From NCBI GenBank assembly GCA_900544095.1, contig UQTV01000001.1:620001-684000 (forward strand): a DNA stretch of 64,000 nucleotides, given 5' to 3'. This DNA comes from an uncultured Collinsella sp. Lineage in GTDB: Bacteria; Actinomycetota; Coriobacteriia; Coriobacteriales; Coriobacteriaceae. Made by a program: the position numbers and the translations under genes. Below the pieces are notes generated by a model, which saw nothing but the letters and a program-made list of their open reading frames with translations, did not search any database and had not been told where the DNA came from. Shown piece after piece: positions 24,114 through 32,783 of this stretch (positions are counted from its first letter, which is position 1; each line of letters opens with the position of its first letter).

Positions 24114-24635
24114 CTAGACGGGCCGTGCAGAGGGAACGTTGGACCCCCCAACCAACCTCAACGCCTGTTGAACATTAATGCACACACCATTGGTATGTTT
24201 AATAAGATTCTTGTCCTCCGTCACGACGTAATCGGCATCAATGCGATTGGCGACGCCCAGCATCAGGTCGTCCTCAAAGTCATTGTGGTGGTACTTGAAC
24301 ACAAAGGAGTCGAAGACCTCGTCTGCACCGACCGGGGCGATGAGGGCTAGCTCGCGCATCTGTCGAACGCATGCCCAGGCCGTTTCGTCTGCCGCCGCAA
24401 TGGCGTTATCGCTCAGTGAGCCAGTCTTTCTTCGGCACTCCTGCTTGATTGCCGCCGAGACAAGATATGAAACGTCTTTGACCGAAAGCGACGAGGCAAA
24501 CAGGGCAATCCGCTCCGAGGCGTCGGCAATCTCGATCAGATGGACGACATTTGCCGTACGGTCGGACCTGCCAGAAAAATAATCCATCCATACGTTGGTA
24601 TCGATTAACAGCTTGAGGACGCCTTCTGTGCTCAT
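24114..24635 (-). CDS. PIN-domain ribonuclease toxin
   Basis: 173 residues. LLIDTNVWMDYFSGR gives the first PIN Asp, an internal acidic residue lies in the helix region, and FEDDLMLGVANRIDADYVVTEDKNL supplies the remaining metal-binding Asp residues near the C-terminus. PIN toxins cut RNA. The start overlaps the antitoxin stop (ATGA at 24632-24635), which fixes the ATG. No other function is suggested by its neighbours. Confidence 0.85.
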   Translation of the reverse strand: MSTEGVLKLLIDTNVWMDYFSGRSDRTANVVHLIEIADASERIALFASSLSVKDVSYLVSAAIKQECRRKTGSLSDNAIAAADETAWACVRQMRELALIAPVGADEVFDSFVFKYHHNDFEDDLMLGVANRIDADYVVTEDKNLIKHTNGVCINVQQALRLVGGSNVPSARPV

Positions 24636-24991
24636 AGTTCCACCCACTCGGGATAGCGCTCCGCCATGGCCTCCTCATAGAGGTCGTCATAGTCTCCCGA
24701 GAACTCAGGGATGGGGATGCCGTATTTGAGGCACGAATCGCGAACGATATGGCTGCCTTGCGCGGCCCTTGACTCCATGCGCCGGGGCTCCACTCCGTCA
24801 GAAACCGGAACCGCCGCGTCTCCCTTCGAGGGCATGCGTCCGTTAACGACCAGATACTCCCAAAGTGTCCGAACGGCTTGTGACGGCGTCATGCCAATAT
24901 GAGTCAGGACGGCGTCTCCCGCCTCTTTGAGCTGGCGATCTATACGCACGTTCATCTGAACTGGCCGCGTGTCGAGTATTGACGTAGGCAT
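24632..24991 (-). CDS. RelB/DinJ-family antitoxin
   Basis: 119 residues. The N-terminus has the ribbon-helix-helix pattern of RelB/DinJ: VQMNVRIDRQLKEAGDAVLTHIGMTPSQAV. The C-terminal acidic part (DYDDLYEEAMAERYPEW) probably wraps the toxin. DinJ relatives usually pair with YafQ/RelE toxins; here the partner is a PIN nuclease. AAAGGAG is 5 bases before the ATG, and a palindromic operator lies upstream. Confidence 0.85.
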   Translation of the reverse strand: MPTSILDTRPVQMNVRIDRQLKEAGDAVLTHIGMTPSQAVRTLWEYLVVNGRMPSKGDAAVPVSDGVEPRRMESRAAQGSHIVRDSCLKYGIPIPEFSGDYDDLYEEAMAERYPEWVEL

Positions 24992-25002
24992 ATCAGCTCC
25001 TT

Positions 25003-25033
25003 TGCTATACTATATCTCGATTTTAGTATAGCA
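25003..25033 (-). promoter_or_regulatory. palindromic operator/promoter of the RelB-PIN pair
   Basis: TGCTATACTA (25003-25012) and TAGTATAGCA (25024-25033) form a perfect 10-bp inverted repeat with an 11-base centre. TATACT and TATAGT within it can serve as -10 boxes. It ends 11 bp upstream of the antitoxin ATG, a typical autorepression site. Confidence 0.8.
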
Positions 25034-25065
25034 CGGCAGATTGAAGCGCATTTCAATAGAAATGA

Positions 25066-25090
25066 GGGCGCTTCCTTATCGGAAACGCCC
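25066..25090 (-). terminator. clpC terminator
   Basis: GGGCGCTTCC pairs with GGAAACGCCC around TTATC, 26 bp after the clpC stop. On the minus strand it is followed by TCATTTC, only a weak T tract. Confidence 0.65.
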
Positions 25091-25115
25091 CCGTTATACA
25101 AGGTATGTTCAATCC

Positions 25116-27758
25116 CTACAGCGCACCAGAGCCGGCTTGCATCATGCCACCGGGGCCCGAGCTCACGCCACTGCTCACAGGCGCGGCGTTTCCGGTGTGC
25201 GGCGCCGCCGGAGCGGTATCGCCACCGAGCGTGCCCGCCGGACGCGGTGCCGGGATCTCGCCCGTGCCGTGGCTAAAGACAAACTTGCCATCGGCCACGT
25301 CGCACAGGACGGTATCGCCCTCGCCCCACTCGCCGGCCAGAAGCTCCTCGGACAGCGGGTCCTCGATGAGCTTTTGAATAGCACGGCGCAGCGGACGTGC
25401 GCCATTGGTAAGATCGGTACCCTCGGCCACAATCTTGTCGTAGGCCGCATCGGTGAGCTTGATGTTCATGCCGTTTGCGATCAGGCGCTGGCGCAGATCG
25501 TCCACCAGCAGGTGCGCGATCTTGGTGAGATTCTCGCCCGTGAGCTTCTGGAACACCACAATGTCGTCGATACGGTTGAGCAGCTCGGGGCGGAACAGGC
25601 GCTTGAGCTCGCCCATCGCGCGGCCCTTGATTTCGCTCGACGTGAGACCCTGCTCGCCGGTGGTGCCAAAGCCAACGCTCGCATCCTGTGCGATCTCGCG
25701 GGCGCCCACGTTGGACGTCATGATGATCACGGTGTTGCGGAAGTCGACCGTCTTGCCCTGGCTATCAGTCAGGCGGCCCTCCTCCAGCACCTGCAGCAGG
25801 ATGTTGAAGATGTCGGGGTGCGCCTTCTCGATCTCGTCGAACAGCACGACCGAATACGGGTGACGACGAACGGCCTTGGTAAGCTGACCGCCCTCGTCGT
25901 GACCCACGTAACCCGGAGGGCTACCGATGAGCTTGGAGACCTCGAACTCGCTGCCGAACTCCGACATGTCGAAGCTGATGAGCGCGTCCTTGCTGCCAAA
26001 GAGGTACTCGGCGAGCGTCTTGGCGAGCTCGGTCTTGCCTGTGCCGGTGGGACCCAGGAAGATAAAGCTGCCGCCGGGGCGACGCGGGTCCTTGAGCGGC
26101 GAACGGCTGCGGCGCACGGCCTTGGCGACGGCCTCGACTGCCTCATCCTGACCGATGATGCGCGTCTTGAGCACGCTTTCGGTCTGCAGCAGGCGCCGGC
26201 TCTCGCTCTCGGTGAGCGAGGAAACCGGCACGCCAGAGGTCACGGACACGATGTCGGCAATCTGACTCACGTCGATGGTGAGCGGGCTGGCGTCGAGCTC
26301 GGCGGTCCAGGCGGCCTTGGCCTCGGCAAGCTCAATCTCGGCGGCCTTCTGCTGCTCGGTGATCTCGGCGGCCTTGTTCATGTCGTCGCTCTCGGTGGCC
26401 TCCTGCGCGGCGGCCTTGAGCTCCTCTATACGATGCTCGGCCTCGCGCACCGGCTCGGGCGCGCGATTCGCGGCGATGCGAGCGCGGGCACCGGCCTCGT
26501 CGATGAGGTCGATGGCCTTATCGGGCAGGAAGCGATCCTGGATGTAGCGGTTGGAAAGGTTCGCGGCGGCCTCGATAGCAGCCTGCGTATAGCGCACATG
26601 GTGGTGCTCCTCGTAGCGCGGCTTGAGCGCGGTCAGGATCTTGACCGTGTCCTCGACGCTCGGCTCCTCGACATCAATGGTCTGGAAGCGACGCTCGAAG
26701 GCCGGGTCCTTGGTGAGGTACTTGCGGAACTCCTCGGCCGTGGTGGCACCGATGATCTGGAAAGCACCGCGCGCGAGCACGGGCTTGAGCATAGAGCTCG
26801 CATCGATAGAACCCTCGGCAGAACCGGCACCGATGATGGTGTGCATCTCGTCGATAAACAGGATGACGTCGTCGGCTTCGGTTGCCTCCTGGATCACGTT
26901 CTTGAGGCGCTCCTCAAACTCACCGCGATACTTGGCGCCCGCAACGAGGCCCGGCAGGTCGAGCGTCCAGATGTTTTGGTTCATAAGGTTCTCGGGCACG
27001 TTACCGGCGGCGATCTGCTGTGCCAGGCCCTCGACGATGGCCGTCTTGCCCACGCCGGGGTCGCCCAGGATAAGCGGGTTGTTCTTGGTGCGGCGCGAAA
27101 GAATTTCCATCATACGCTGGACTTCCTTTTCGCGACCAATCACAGGGTCGAGCTCGCCGTCGCGCGCCTTCTGCGTGAGGTTGGTCGCGAACTGCTTGAG
27201 CGTGTCGGTGCCACTCCCCTTTTGCTGAGAGGCATCCGAGCCGCTAAAGAACGGCAGGCCCGCACCGGGACGACCAGCACCGGCGCCGGCGAGCGGGCGC
27301 TTCTTGTCCTGGTCCTTGGCGGTAAGCTTCTCGATGGCCTTCTTGATGGAAGCAGACGACACACCCAGGCGCATGAGGATGTCCATGGCCATGCCGTTAC
27401 CCTCTTCGACAATGCCGATGAGCAAGTGCTCGGTCGACACGTAGGTCTGGTTGTTCTCACGCGCCACGCGGAATGAACGCTCCATCACGCTAATGACGAG
27501 CGGCGTAAAGGCGAGCTTGGCCGCCTCGGTCTCCTCGCTGGGCTCGGGGACCGTGGTCTGGACCTCTTTGAGGGTATCCATGATGTCATCGTAGGAGATG
27601 TCGAGCGAACGCAGTGCCTCGGCGGCAATGCCCTCGTCCTCCTTGGCAAGCGCGAGCAGCAGGTGCTCGGTGCCCACCTTATTTGAGTGCAGATCGAGCG
27701 CCTCCTGCTTGGCCATGGACATGACCTTGCGCGCGCGATCGGTAAAACGGTCTAACAT
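25116..27758 (-). CDS. clpC: ATP-dependent Clp protease ATP-binding subunit ClpC
   Basis: 880 residues. Two N-terminal Clp repeats (1-145, FTDRARKVMSMAKQEA and STEHLLIGIVEEG), AAA-1 with GDPGVGKTAIVEG, a short middle coiled coil (about 430-490), AAA-2 with GPTGTGKTELAK, and the C-terminal D2-small domain. The Gly/Pro/Ala-rich tail after the last domain is disordered. ClpC unfolds substrates for ClpP. No CtsR, McsA or McsB genes are adjacent, so control differs from Bacillus. GAGGA precedes the ATG. Confidence 0.96.
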   Translation of the reverse strand: MLDRFTDRARKVMSMAKQEALDLHSNKVGTEHLLLALAKEDEGIAAEALRSLDISYDDIMDTLKEVQTTVPEPSEETEAAKLAFTPLVISVMERSFRVARENNQTYVSTEHLLIGIVEEGNGMAMDILMRLGVSSASIKKAIEKLTAKDQDKKRPLAGAGAGRPGAGLPFFSGSDASQQKGSGTDTLKQFATNLTQKARDGELDPVIGREKEVQRMMEILSRRTKNNPLILGDPGVGKTAIVEGLAQQIAAGNVPENLMNQNIWTLDLPGLVAGAKYRGEFEERLKNVIQEATEADDVILFIDEMHTIIGAGSAEGSIDASSMLKPVLARGAFQIIGATTAEEFRKYLTKDPAFERRFQTIDVEEPSVEDTVKILTALKPRYEEHHHVRYTQAAIEAAANLSNRYIQDRFLPDKAIDLIDEAGARARIAANRAPEPVREAEHRIEELKAAAQEATESDDMNKAAEITEQQKAAEIELAEAKAAWTAELDASPLTIDVSQIADIVSVTSGVPVSSLTESESRRLLQTESVLKTRIIGQDEAVEAVAKAVRRSRSPLKDPRRPGGSFIFLGPTGTGKTELAKTLAEYLFGSKDALISFDMSEFGSEFEVSKLIGSPPGYVGHDEGGQLTKAVRRHPYSVVLFDEIEKAHPDIFNILLQVLEEGRLTDSQGKTVDFRNTVIIMTSNVGAREIAQDASVGFGTTGEQGLTSSEIKGRAMGELKRLFRPELLNRIDDIVVFQKLTGENLTKIAHLLVDDLRQRLIANGMNIKLTDAAYDKIVAEGTDLTNGARPLRRAIQKLIEDPLSEELLAGEWGEGDTVLCDVADGKFVFSHGTGEIPAPRPAGTLGGDTAPAAPHTGNAAPVSSGVSSGPGGMMQAGSGAL

Positions 27759-27944
27759 GCTAGTTCCTCTTAGACGAGCTAGTTTTTCAAACGCAAAGCG
27801 CCACCCCGCGGCAGCGCTTTGGTCTCTTTACCCATATGGAGTATATGTTAACCGTTGGGACCTTTCCCACCCGTAGCCGCGCGACAACGTCTACAAAAAA
27901 GGAATCGCCGGGTGCGGCGGACGCTCTAGGTTAGAGGCTGTTGC

Positions 27945-28538
27945 TTAGCAGGCAGGCTCGGCGTCCATGCTCTCGGCAACGTCATTGACGGCATCGTCAA
28001 CGGGAGCGCCAGGCATGCGCACGAGCTCCATATGCTGCTCTTCAAAGACCGTGCCCATGGGGAAGGCGCGACGGAAGACAAAACGAGCAACCGGACCAGC
28101 CACCAGCAGGTTCCAGGGCAGGGCCATGATAAAGTTGCGCGGAATGTTGGCGAGCCACATCATCGGCAGCGCCTGCAAATTGGCAAGCGGGCCGCCGGGC
28201 ATGTGGAACAGGCCCTCACACGCACCGTAGAGCGACATGATGATGACCATAGGAACGACCATGCAGGAGCTAACGGCGAGCGTCATGGCAAGCGGCGAGC
28301 TCTTGCCTGGCGTGACCAGGAATTTAAAAGCGAAACCCTTGGCAAGGGGGCTGGCAACAAACCAGTCGCAGCACATGGCAAAAATGTAGGCAACGGGGAA
28401 GCCGAGCCACGCGGCGGCAACAACCTCGCCGTTGATGGCCCCATGCTGCAGGGCAACGTTGTAGATGCTCATCCAGAGCACCATGCAAAAGCACATGATA
28501 AAGGTGAACAGCAGGCTCTCTCGTTTGTTGATAGGCAT
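27945..28538 (-). CDS. DUF2798-type membrane protein
   Basis: 197 residues with four membrane segments in two similar halves: one from LLFTFIMCFCMVLWMSIYN, another from MTLAVSSCMVVPMVIIMSLY. This fits the DUF2798 pattern of repeated two-helix units. The ATG at 28538 begins MPINKRESL, a basic leader before the first helix. The C-terminus is acidic (DDAVNDVAESMDAE). Function unknown; a small-molecule transporter or channel is possible. A terminator-like hairpin lies in its leader. Confidence 0.7.
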   Translation of the reverse strand: MPINKRESLLFTFIMCFCMVLWMSIYNVALQHGAINGEVVAAAWLGFPVAYIFAMCCDWFVASPLAKGFAFKFLVTPGKSSPLAMTLAVSSCMVVPMVIIMSLYGACEGLFHMPGGPLANLQALPMMWLANIPRNFIMALPWNLLVAGPVARFVFRRAFPMGTVFEEQHMELVRMPGAPVDDAVNDVAESMDAEPAC

Positions 28539-28581
28539 AAAGGGCAGATTCCTCTCTGTGTTGTGCCGCGGCACCACGCAA

Positions 28582-28633
28582 CAAAAACGGGCGGGCAAGA
28601 TGGAGCTGTTGGAACTTCATCTCGCCCGCCCGT
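28582..28633 (-). terminator. strong hairpin with T-run before the DUF2798 gene
   Basis: On the minus strand ACGGGCGGGC-AGATG pairs with CATCT-GCCCGCCCGT and is followed by TTTTTG, 44 bases before the DUF2798 ATG. It could end the exporter transcript or act as an attenuator of the DUF2798 gene. Confidence 0.8.
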
Positions 28634-28747
28634 GCTACGTGCGTCTGCGACTACTTATGTGGTGAAACCAGCCTAGCACGAAAAGCGCACGCTTCGTAAG
28701 CGTTGAGTTTATGGAGATGCAGGGCACCAATAATCCCCGACCCCATA

Positions 28748-28814
28748 AGTTGCGGTGGAATACGGACTGTTTTGACCCTTTAAGCAGCAATTCAGTCCCT
28801 ATTTCACCGCAACT
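28748..28814. repeat. 67-bp AGTTGCGGTG inverted repeat
   Basis: AGTTGCGGTG (28748-28757) and CACCGCAACT (28805-28814), extended inward by ATACGGACTG/CAGTCCCTAT with few mismatches, around a 25-base centre. Resembles a REP/MITE-type intergenic element. Confidence 0.8.
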
Positions 28815-28850
28815 CATTTGGTGCAAAGCAACCTGTCCTCCTTGCGCCAA

Positions 28851-30419
28851 TTAGCTGGTGTGGCGCCAGCGAGGGTCGGTAAGCGTTCTCGCCACGCCCA
28901 AGCCAACGGGCAAAAACGCCACGATGAGCACTGCACGCACAAACCAACCGAGCATATTGACCGTGTCGAAGGTACACATGTAATACATCGAGCGATACAG
29001 ATACAAGCCCGGCACCATAATGACAATCGATGGTACCGTGAGGGCGATACGTGGGTAGGTGAGCTTGATTTCGGCTAAGCTCGCGAGCAACCCCGATACC
29101 AGCGCGCCGATAAACGCTGCTGCCTCGGGAGGCATACCCACGCTCAGACCCAGGAAGGGAAACAGCGTCGGCGCATCAACGAGCGTAAGGCGCAAGGTAT
29201 TAGACACGGCGCCGATGAGCCCTGCCGCCGCTGCCATCTTTACCGGACTGTTGAACATAACCGAGAAGCCAAATACTCCGACAAAGCTCATCACCACACG
29301 CAAGAGCGTAAGAGCCAACGGTGAGAGCCCGAGCGGGGCAAAGTCGTCCGGCGCCAGCCCCACACACTCGGCAACCATCCAGCCTACGAGGGTCGCCATC
29401 ACAATAATCGACACGGCATACGAAAGACGCTCAATGCCGCTTCGCATATCAAGCTTAGCGATGTCGAGGCCTGCCGTAATGAGGGGAAAGCCGGGAATCA
29501 CAAAGAGCATGGCACCGATATAGCCTTCTTGGTGCGACATTGCCCCCGGAATGACCTGGCCAAGGCCGAGCAATGCCAGCAGATACGAGACGCAAGCGAG
29601 TGCAACGCCGATCGTCAGCGCGCTAAACTGGCCAAGACCCTGCTTGAGAATATGGGAGCGAGCAAAGTTGCCAACACCAGCGCCTACGAATGCGCAGGCC
29701 ATCTCGATAGGGCCGCCGCCGAGCAAAAAGACGAAGGCGCCGCAAGCACAAGCTGCCGCAAGGCCCTGTTGCCAAGGAGTGTAATCGGGTTTTGAACTCT
29801 CAACGGTCTTGAGCATCTCGTGGTACTCATGCACGGTAAACCGGCGCCCATACGTCTCGATTTCCTTTAGGAAGCTCTCCATCATCCAAATGCGATGGGT
29901 ATTGACTCCCGTTGTGGGCAGGCTGACAACCTCGTTAAAGCAGTGGCCATCTTCGATGCAGGTGCACTCAAACGACAGAAGACTTAAGTCAACGTGGACG
30001 GTGACACCGAGTACGGCGGCGACGCGATTCATGGTATCGCGTACACGCCAGGCACCCGTTCCGCTCGCGAGCATAAGCATACCGGTGCGGCAGATGATGG
30101 ATGACTTATCGGTGAGCGGCGCATCGACGGCAAGCTCATCGCCTGCCGTCACGATCTGGTGCCAGTCAGTTTTCATATGGAGTGCGCCGGCACGAACACC
30201 GTGGTGCATGGGGGCTCTCGAAAGCAGCGAGTCGAGGCGCGAAGACTGTGGGGGCTCCGTTGATTCGTCCTCAACCTCATCAGTCTCTTCATCGACCAGA
30301 TCAAATGAGTCAAGCGATGCCGGCTCGCGACGATCGATTAGCTCCTCATCCTCATCGTCAAAGTAATTGAACTGATCGAGCATGTCCTCTTCGATTGCAC
30401 GCTCGCTCGCGTCGTCCAT
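28851..30419 (-). CDS. threonine/serine exporter family protein (ThrE-like)
   Basis: 522 residues. An acidic, probably disordered cytoplasmic N-terminus of about 75 residues (DEDEELIDRREP) precedes a ThrE-type soluble domain (ICRTGMLMLASGTGAWRV) and about ten membrane segments. The two halves match the DUF1212 and DUF3815 units, fused in one chain as in Corynebacterium ThrE. Such proteins export Thr and Ser by proton motive force. A GGGAG site precedes the ATG. The preference here is inferred. Confidence 0.85.
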   Translation of the reverse strand: MDDASERAIEEDMLDQFNYFDDEDEELIDRREPASLDSFDLVDEETDEVEDESTEPPQSSRLDSLLSRAPMHHGVRAGALHMKTDWHQIVTAGDELAVDAPLTDKSSIICRTGMLMLASGTGAWRVRDTMNRVAAVLGVTVHVDLSLLSFECTCIEDGHCFNEVVSLPTTGVNTHRIWMMESFLKEIETYGRRFTVHEYHEMLKTVESSKPDYTPWQQGLAAACACGAFVFLLGGGPIEMACAFVGAGVGNFARSHILKQGLGQFSALTIGVALACVSYLLALLGLGQVIPGAMSHQEGYIGAMLFVIPGFPLITAGLDIAKLDMRSGIERLSYAVSIIVMATLVGWMVAECVGLAPDDFAPLGLSPLALTLLRVVMSFVGVFGFSVMFNSPVKMAAAAGLIGAVSNTLRLTLVDAPTLFPFLGLSVGMPPEAAAFIGALVSGLLASLAEIKLTYPRIALTVPSIVIMVPGLYLYRSMYYMCTFDTVNMLGWFVRAVLIVAFLPVGLGVARTLTDPRWRHTS

Positions 30420-30597
30420 ATAGACGCTCCCTTCCTACCGACTAACCCCCATCCTAGGCAGCAACGGCTAAAGGAAACATAAAAGAGACGGCTGCCATGC
30501 GAGCCATGTGCTCAATAGCCGTTGGGTAGTCGTTTAAGAACGTCCCCAATGACTATTGATGGCCAAGGCAACGCCGATGTATTGGCAACGTCAGCGA

Positions 30598-30696
30598 GCG
30601 GGCCGCATTTGAGACAAGGTGACGTGAAACGAAAGGGCGCTGACCTTCTGGTCGCGCCCTTGAAGTTGAACGTCAGATTGTCCAAATGCGGCCCGC
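30598..30696. repeat. 99-bp complex inverted repeat downstream of lysS
   Basis: Outer arms GCGGGCCGCATTTGAGACA and TGTCCAAATGCGGCCCGC, then TGACGT/ACGTCA, and a perfect inner hairpin AAGGGCGCTGACC / GGTCGCGCCCTT around TTCT. RNA from either strand would fold into one long stem. It holds no reading frame. Confidence 0.85.
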
Positions 30697-30709
30697 GCAG
30701 CGTCGAGCC

Positions 30710-30736
30710 GTTACGCGGTTCGTAGAACCGCGTAAC
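30710..30736 (-). terminator. hairpin after lysS
   Basis: GTTACGCGGTTC / GAACCGCGTAAC, perfect 12-bp stem with GTA loop, 4 bp after the lysS stop. There is no T-run, so termination is uncertain; it could protect the 3' end. Confidence 0.6.
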
Positions 30737-30739
30737 TAG

Positions 30740-32704
30740 TTAGTACATCTTCGCGCCGGCAGGGATGGAAGCGTCGAGCTGGATCAGGTTGAGACGCTCC
30801 TCGCCCTCCTCCTCGTGGATGGCGCTGATGAGCATACCGCAGCTGGGGATGCCCATCATCTTGCGCGGAGGCAGGTTGGTGATGGCGAGCAGGGTCTTGC
30901 CGACCAGATCCTCGGGCTCGTAATAATCGTGAATGCCGGAGAGGATGGTGCGGTCGGTGCCGGTGCCGTCATCGAGCGTAAAGTTCAGCAGCTTCTTGGA
31001 CTTCTTGACGGCCTCGCATGCCTTGACCTTCACGGCGCGGAAGTCGCTCTTGGAGAAGGTATCAAAGTCGACGAACTCCTCAAACAGCGGCTCGACGGCA
31101 ATCTTGGAATAATCAACCGTGGGCTTGAGCGGCTTGACGAAGGGGCTCGCGGTGTTGCCGGCCTCGGCAGCTTTGGCAGCAGCGGCACCGGACTGGAAAC
31201 CCTTCTCGGGCTTCATGTGCGGGAACAGCAGCACGTCGCGGATGGAAGCCTGGTTGGTGAGCAGCATGACCACGCGGTCGATACCGATGCCGATGCCACC
31301 CGCGGGAGGCATACCGTACTCGAGGGCACGCACGTAATCCTCGTCGTACTCCATGGCCTCATCGTCGCCACCGGCCTTCTCGGCCATCTGGGCAGCGAAG
31401 CGCTCGGCCTGGTCGACCGGGTCGTTGAGCTCGGAGAACGCGTTGGCGTACTCGTGACCAGCGATGACCAGCTCAAAGCGATGGGTCAGGCGCGGATCAT
31501 CCTCAAAGCGCTTGGCAAGCGGGCTAACCTCGATGGGGTAATCGCACACGAAGGTGGGGTTGACGATGGTGTCCTCGCCCAGCTCATCGTAAATCTCGGC
31601 GATGATCTTGCCAGCAGTCCACTCGGGCTTAATCTCCAGGCCCTTCTCGCGTGCGGCGGCGGCAAGCTCCTCGACCGGCGTGTCGATGGTGACCTGCTTG
31701 CCGAGCACGTCCGAGACGATGTCGGTCATGGGACGGCTTGCCCACTCACCAGAAAGGTCGATGGTCTGGCCCTGATACTCGATGACCTCGGGGTTGCCGA
31801 TGGCCTTGTTGGCAGCCTTGATGACGCCCTGGGCGAGCTCCTTCATGCCCTCGAGATCGGAGAAGGCGCGGTAGGCCTCCATCGTGGTGAACTCGGGGTT
31901 GTGGGTGAGGTCCATGCCCTCGTTGCGGAAGATGCGGCCGATCTCGAAAACGCGCTCAAAGCCGCCGACGATGCAGCGCTTGAGGTGCAGCTCGGTGGCG
32001 ATACGCAGATAGCACTCCTGATCGAGCGCGTTGAAGTGCGTGATGAACGGCTTGGCAGTAGCTCCGCCCTGGATGGTCTGCAGGATAGGAGTCTCGACCT
32101 CCATGTAGCCATCGGACTCCATAAAGCGGCGGAACGTGGAGAGGATCTGCGAGCGCTTGCGGAAGGTCTCGCGAACGTCGTCGTTGGCGATCAGGTCGAC
32201 ATAGCGCTGGCGATAGCGGGTCTCCTTGTCGGAAAGACCGTGGAACTTCTCGGGCAGCGGACGAACGGCCTTGGAAAGCAGGGTCGCGCTCTCAGGGGCA
32301 ACGGAAAGCTGGCCGCGCTTGGTGCGCACGACCACGCCGGTCACGCCCAGGATGTCGCCCAGGTCGAGGGCCTTGAGCGTATTCCAGGCAGCCTCGTCCA
32401 TGTCGTTGATGCGGCAGAACAGTTGAATCTCGGCAGTCGCATCGCGCACGACGATGAACATGATCTTGCCCTGACCGCGCTTGGCGACCACACGGCCGGC
32501 AATCTTCACGACATCCTCGGTGTCCTCACCATCGGCAAGATCGGCGTACTTAGCCTCGATATCGGCGACGTAGTCCTCAAGCTCAGAGTGCTCAGGATAG
32601 GGGTTCTGGCCCGCCTCGAACAGGGCGGCGCGCTTGACCAGGCGGGTGGCGCGCTCGTCGTTGAGCGTCGATGCCTGATCGGCGGCGTTCTGGTTCTCTG
32701 CCAT
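30740..32704 (-). CDS. lysS: lysyl-tRNA synthetase with fused C-terminal tRNA-binding domain
   Basis: 654 residues. The first ~500 are a class II LysRS: OB-fold anticodon domain (VKIAGRVVAKRGQGKIMF), motif 2 around FRNEGMDLTHNPEFT, motif 3 GIGIGIDRVVML. After a Pro/Ala linker, residues about 545-654 form a tRNA-binding OB domain (VKVKACEAVKKSKKLL, NLPPRKMMGIPSCGML) as in Trbp111 and the MetRS C-terminus. The extra domain lengthens the usual ~500-residue enzyme and should raise tRNA affinity. Followed by greA upstream in the same direction. Confidence 0.95.
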   Translation of the reverse strand: MAENQNAADQASTLNDERATRLVKRAALFEAGQNPYPEHSELEDYVADIEAKYADLADGEDTEDVVKIAGRVVAKRGQGKIMFIVVRDATAEIQLFCRINDMDEAAWNTLKALDLGDILGVTGVVVRTKRGQLSVAPESATLLSKAVRPLPEKFHGLSDKETRYRQRYVDLIANDDVRETFRKRSQILSTFRRFMESDGYMEVETPILQTIQGGATAKPFITHFNALDQECYLRIATELHLKRCIVGGFERVFEIGRIFRNEGMDLTHNPEFTTMEAYRAFSDLEGMKELAQGVIKAANKAIGNPEVIEYQGQTIDLSGEWASRPMTDIVSDVLGKQVTIDTPVEELAAAAREKGLEIKPEWTAGKIIAEIYDELGEDTIVNPTFVCDYPIEVSPLAKRFEDDPRLTHRFELVIAGHEYANAFSELNDPVDQAERFAAQMAEKAGGDDEAMEYDEDYVRALEYGMPPAGGIGIGIDRVVMLLTNQASIRDVLLFPHMKPEKGFQSGAAAAKAAEAGNTASPFVKPLKPTVDYSKIAVEPLFEEFVDFDTFSKSDFRAVKVKACEAVKKSKKLLNFTLDDGTGTDRTILSGIHDYYEPEDLVGKTLLAITNLPPRKMMGIPSCGMLISAIHEEEGEERLNLIQLDASIPAGAKMY

Positions 32705-32726
32705 AAGTTAGCTCCTCAAACTAAAA

Positions 32727-32754
32727 CGCTCCCCAGGATTCGGTCCCAGGGAGC
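32727..32754 (-). terminator. greA terminator
   Basis: CGCTCCC / GGGAGCG arms around a loop with partial CAGG/CCTG pairing; on the minus strand it is followed by TTTTAG. It lies between greA and lysS. Confidence 0.75.
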
Positions 32755-32783
32755 GAAAACATACCTTTACGCGGGACCGTGGT

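Noticed and set aside
25041..27476. 811-codon plus-strand frame opposite clpC
   Set aside because: It is antisense to a complete, well-conserved ClpC and exists because GC-rich codon use leaves the opposite strand open. Its product has no recognisable domain.
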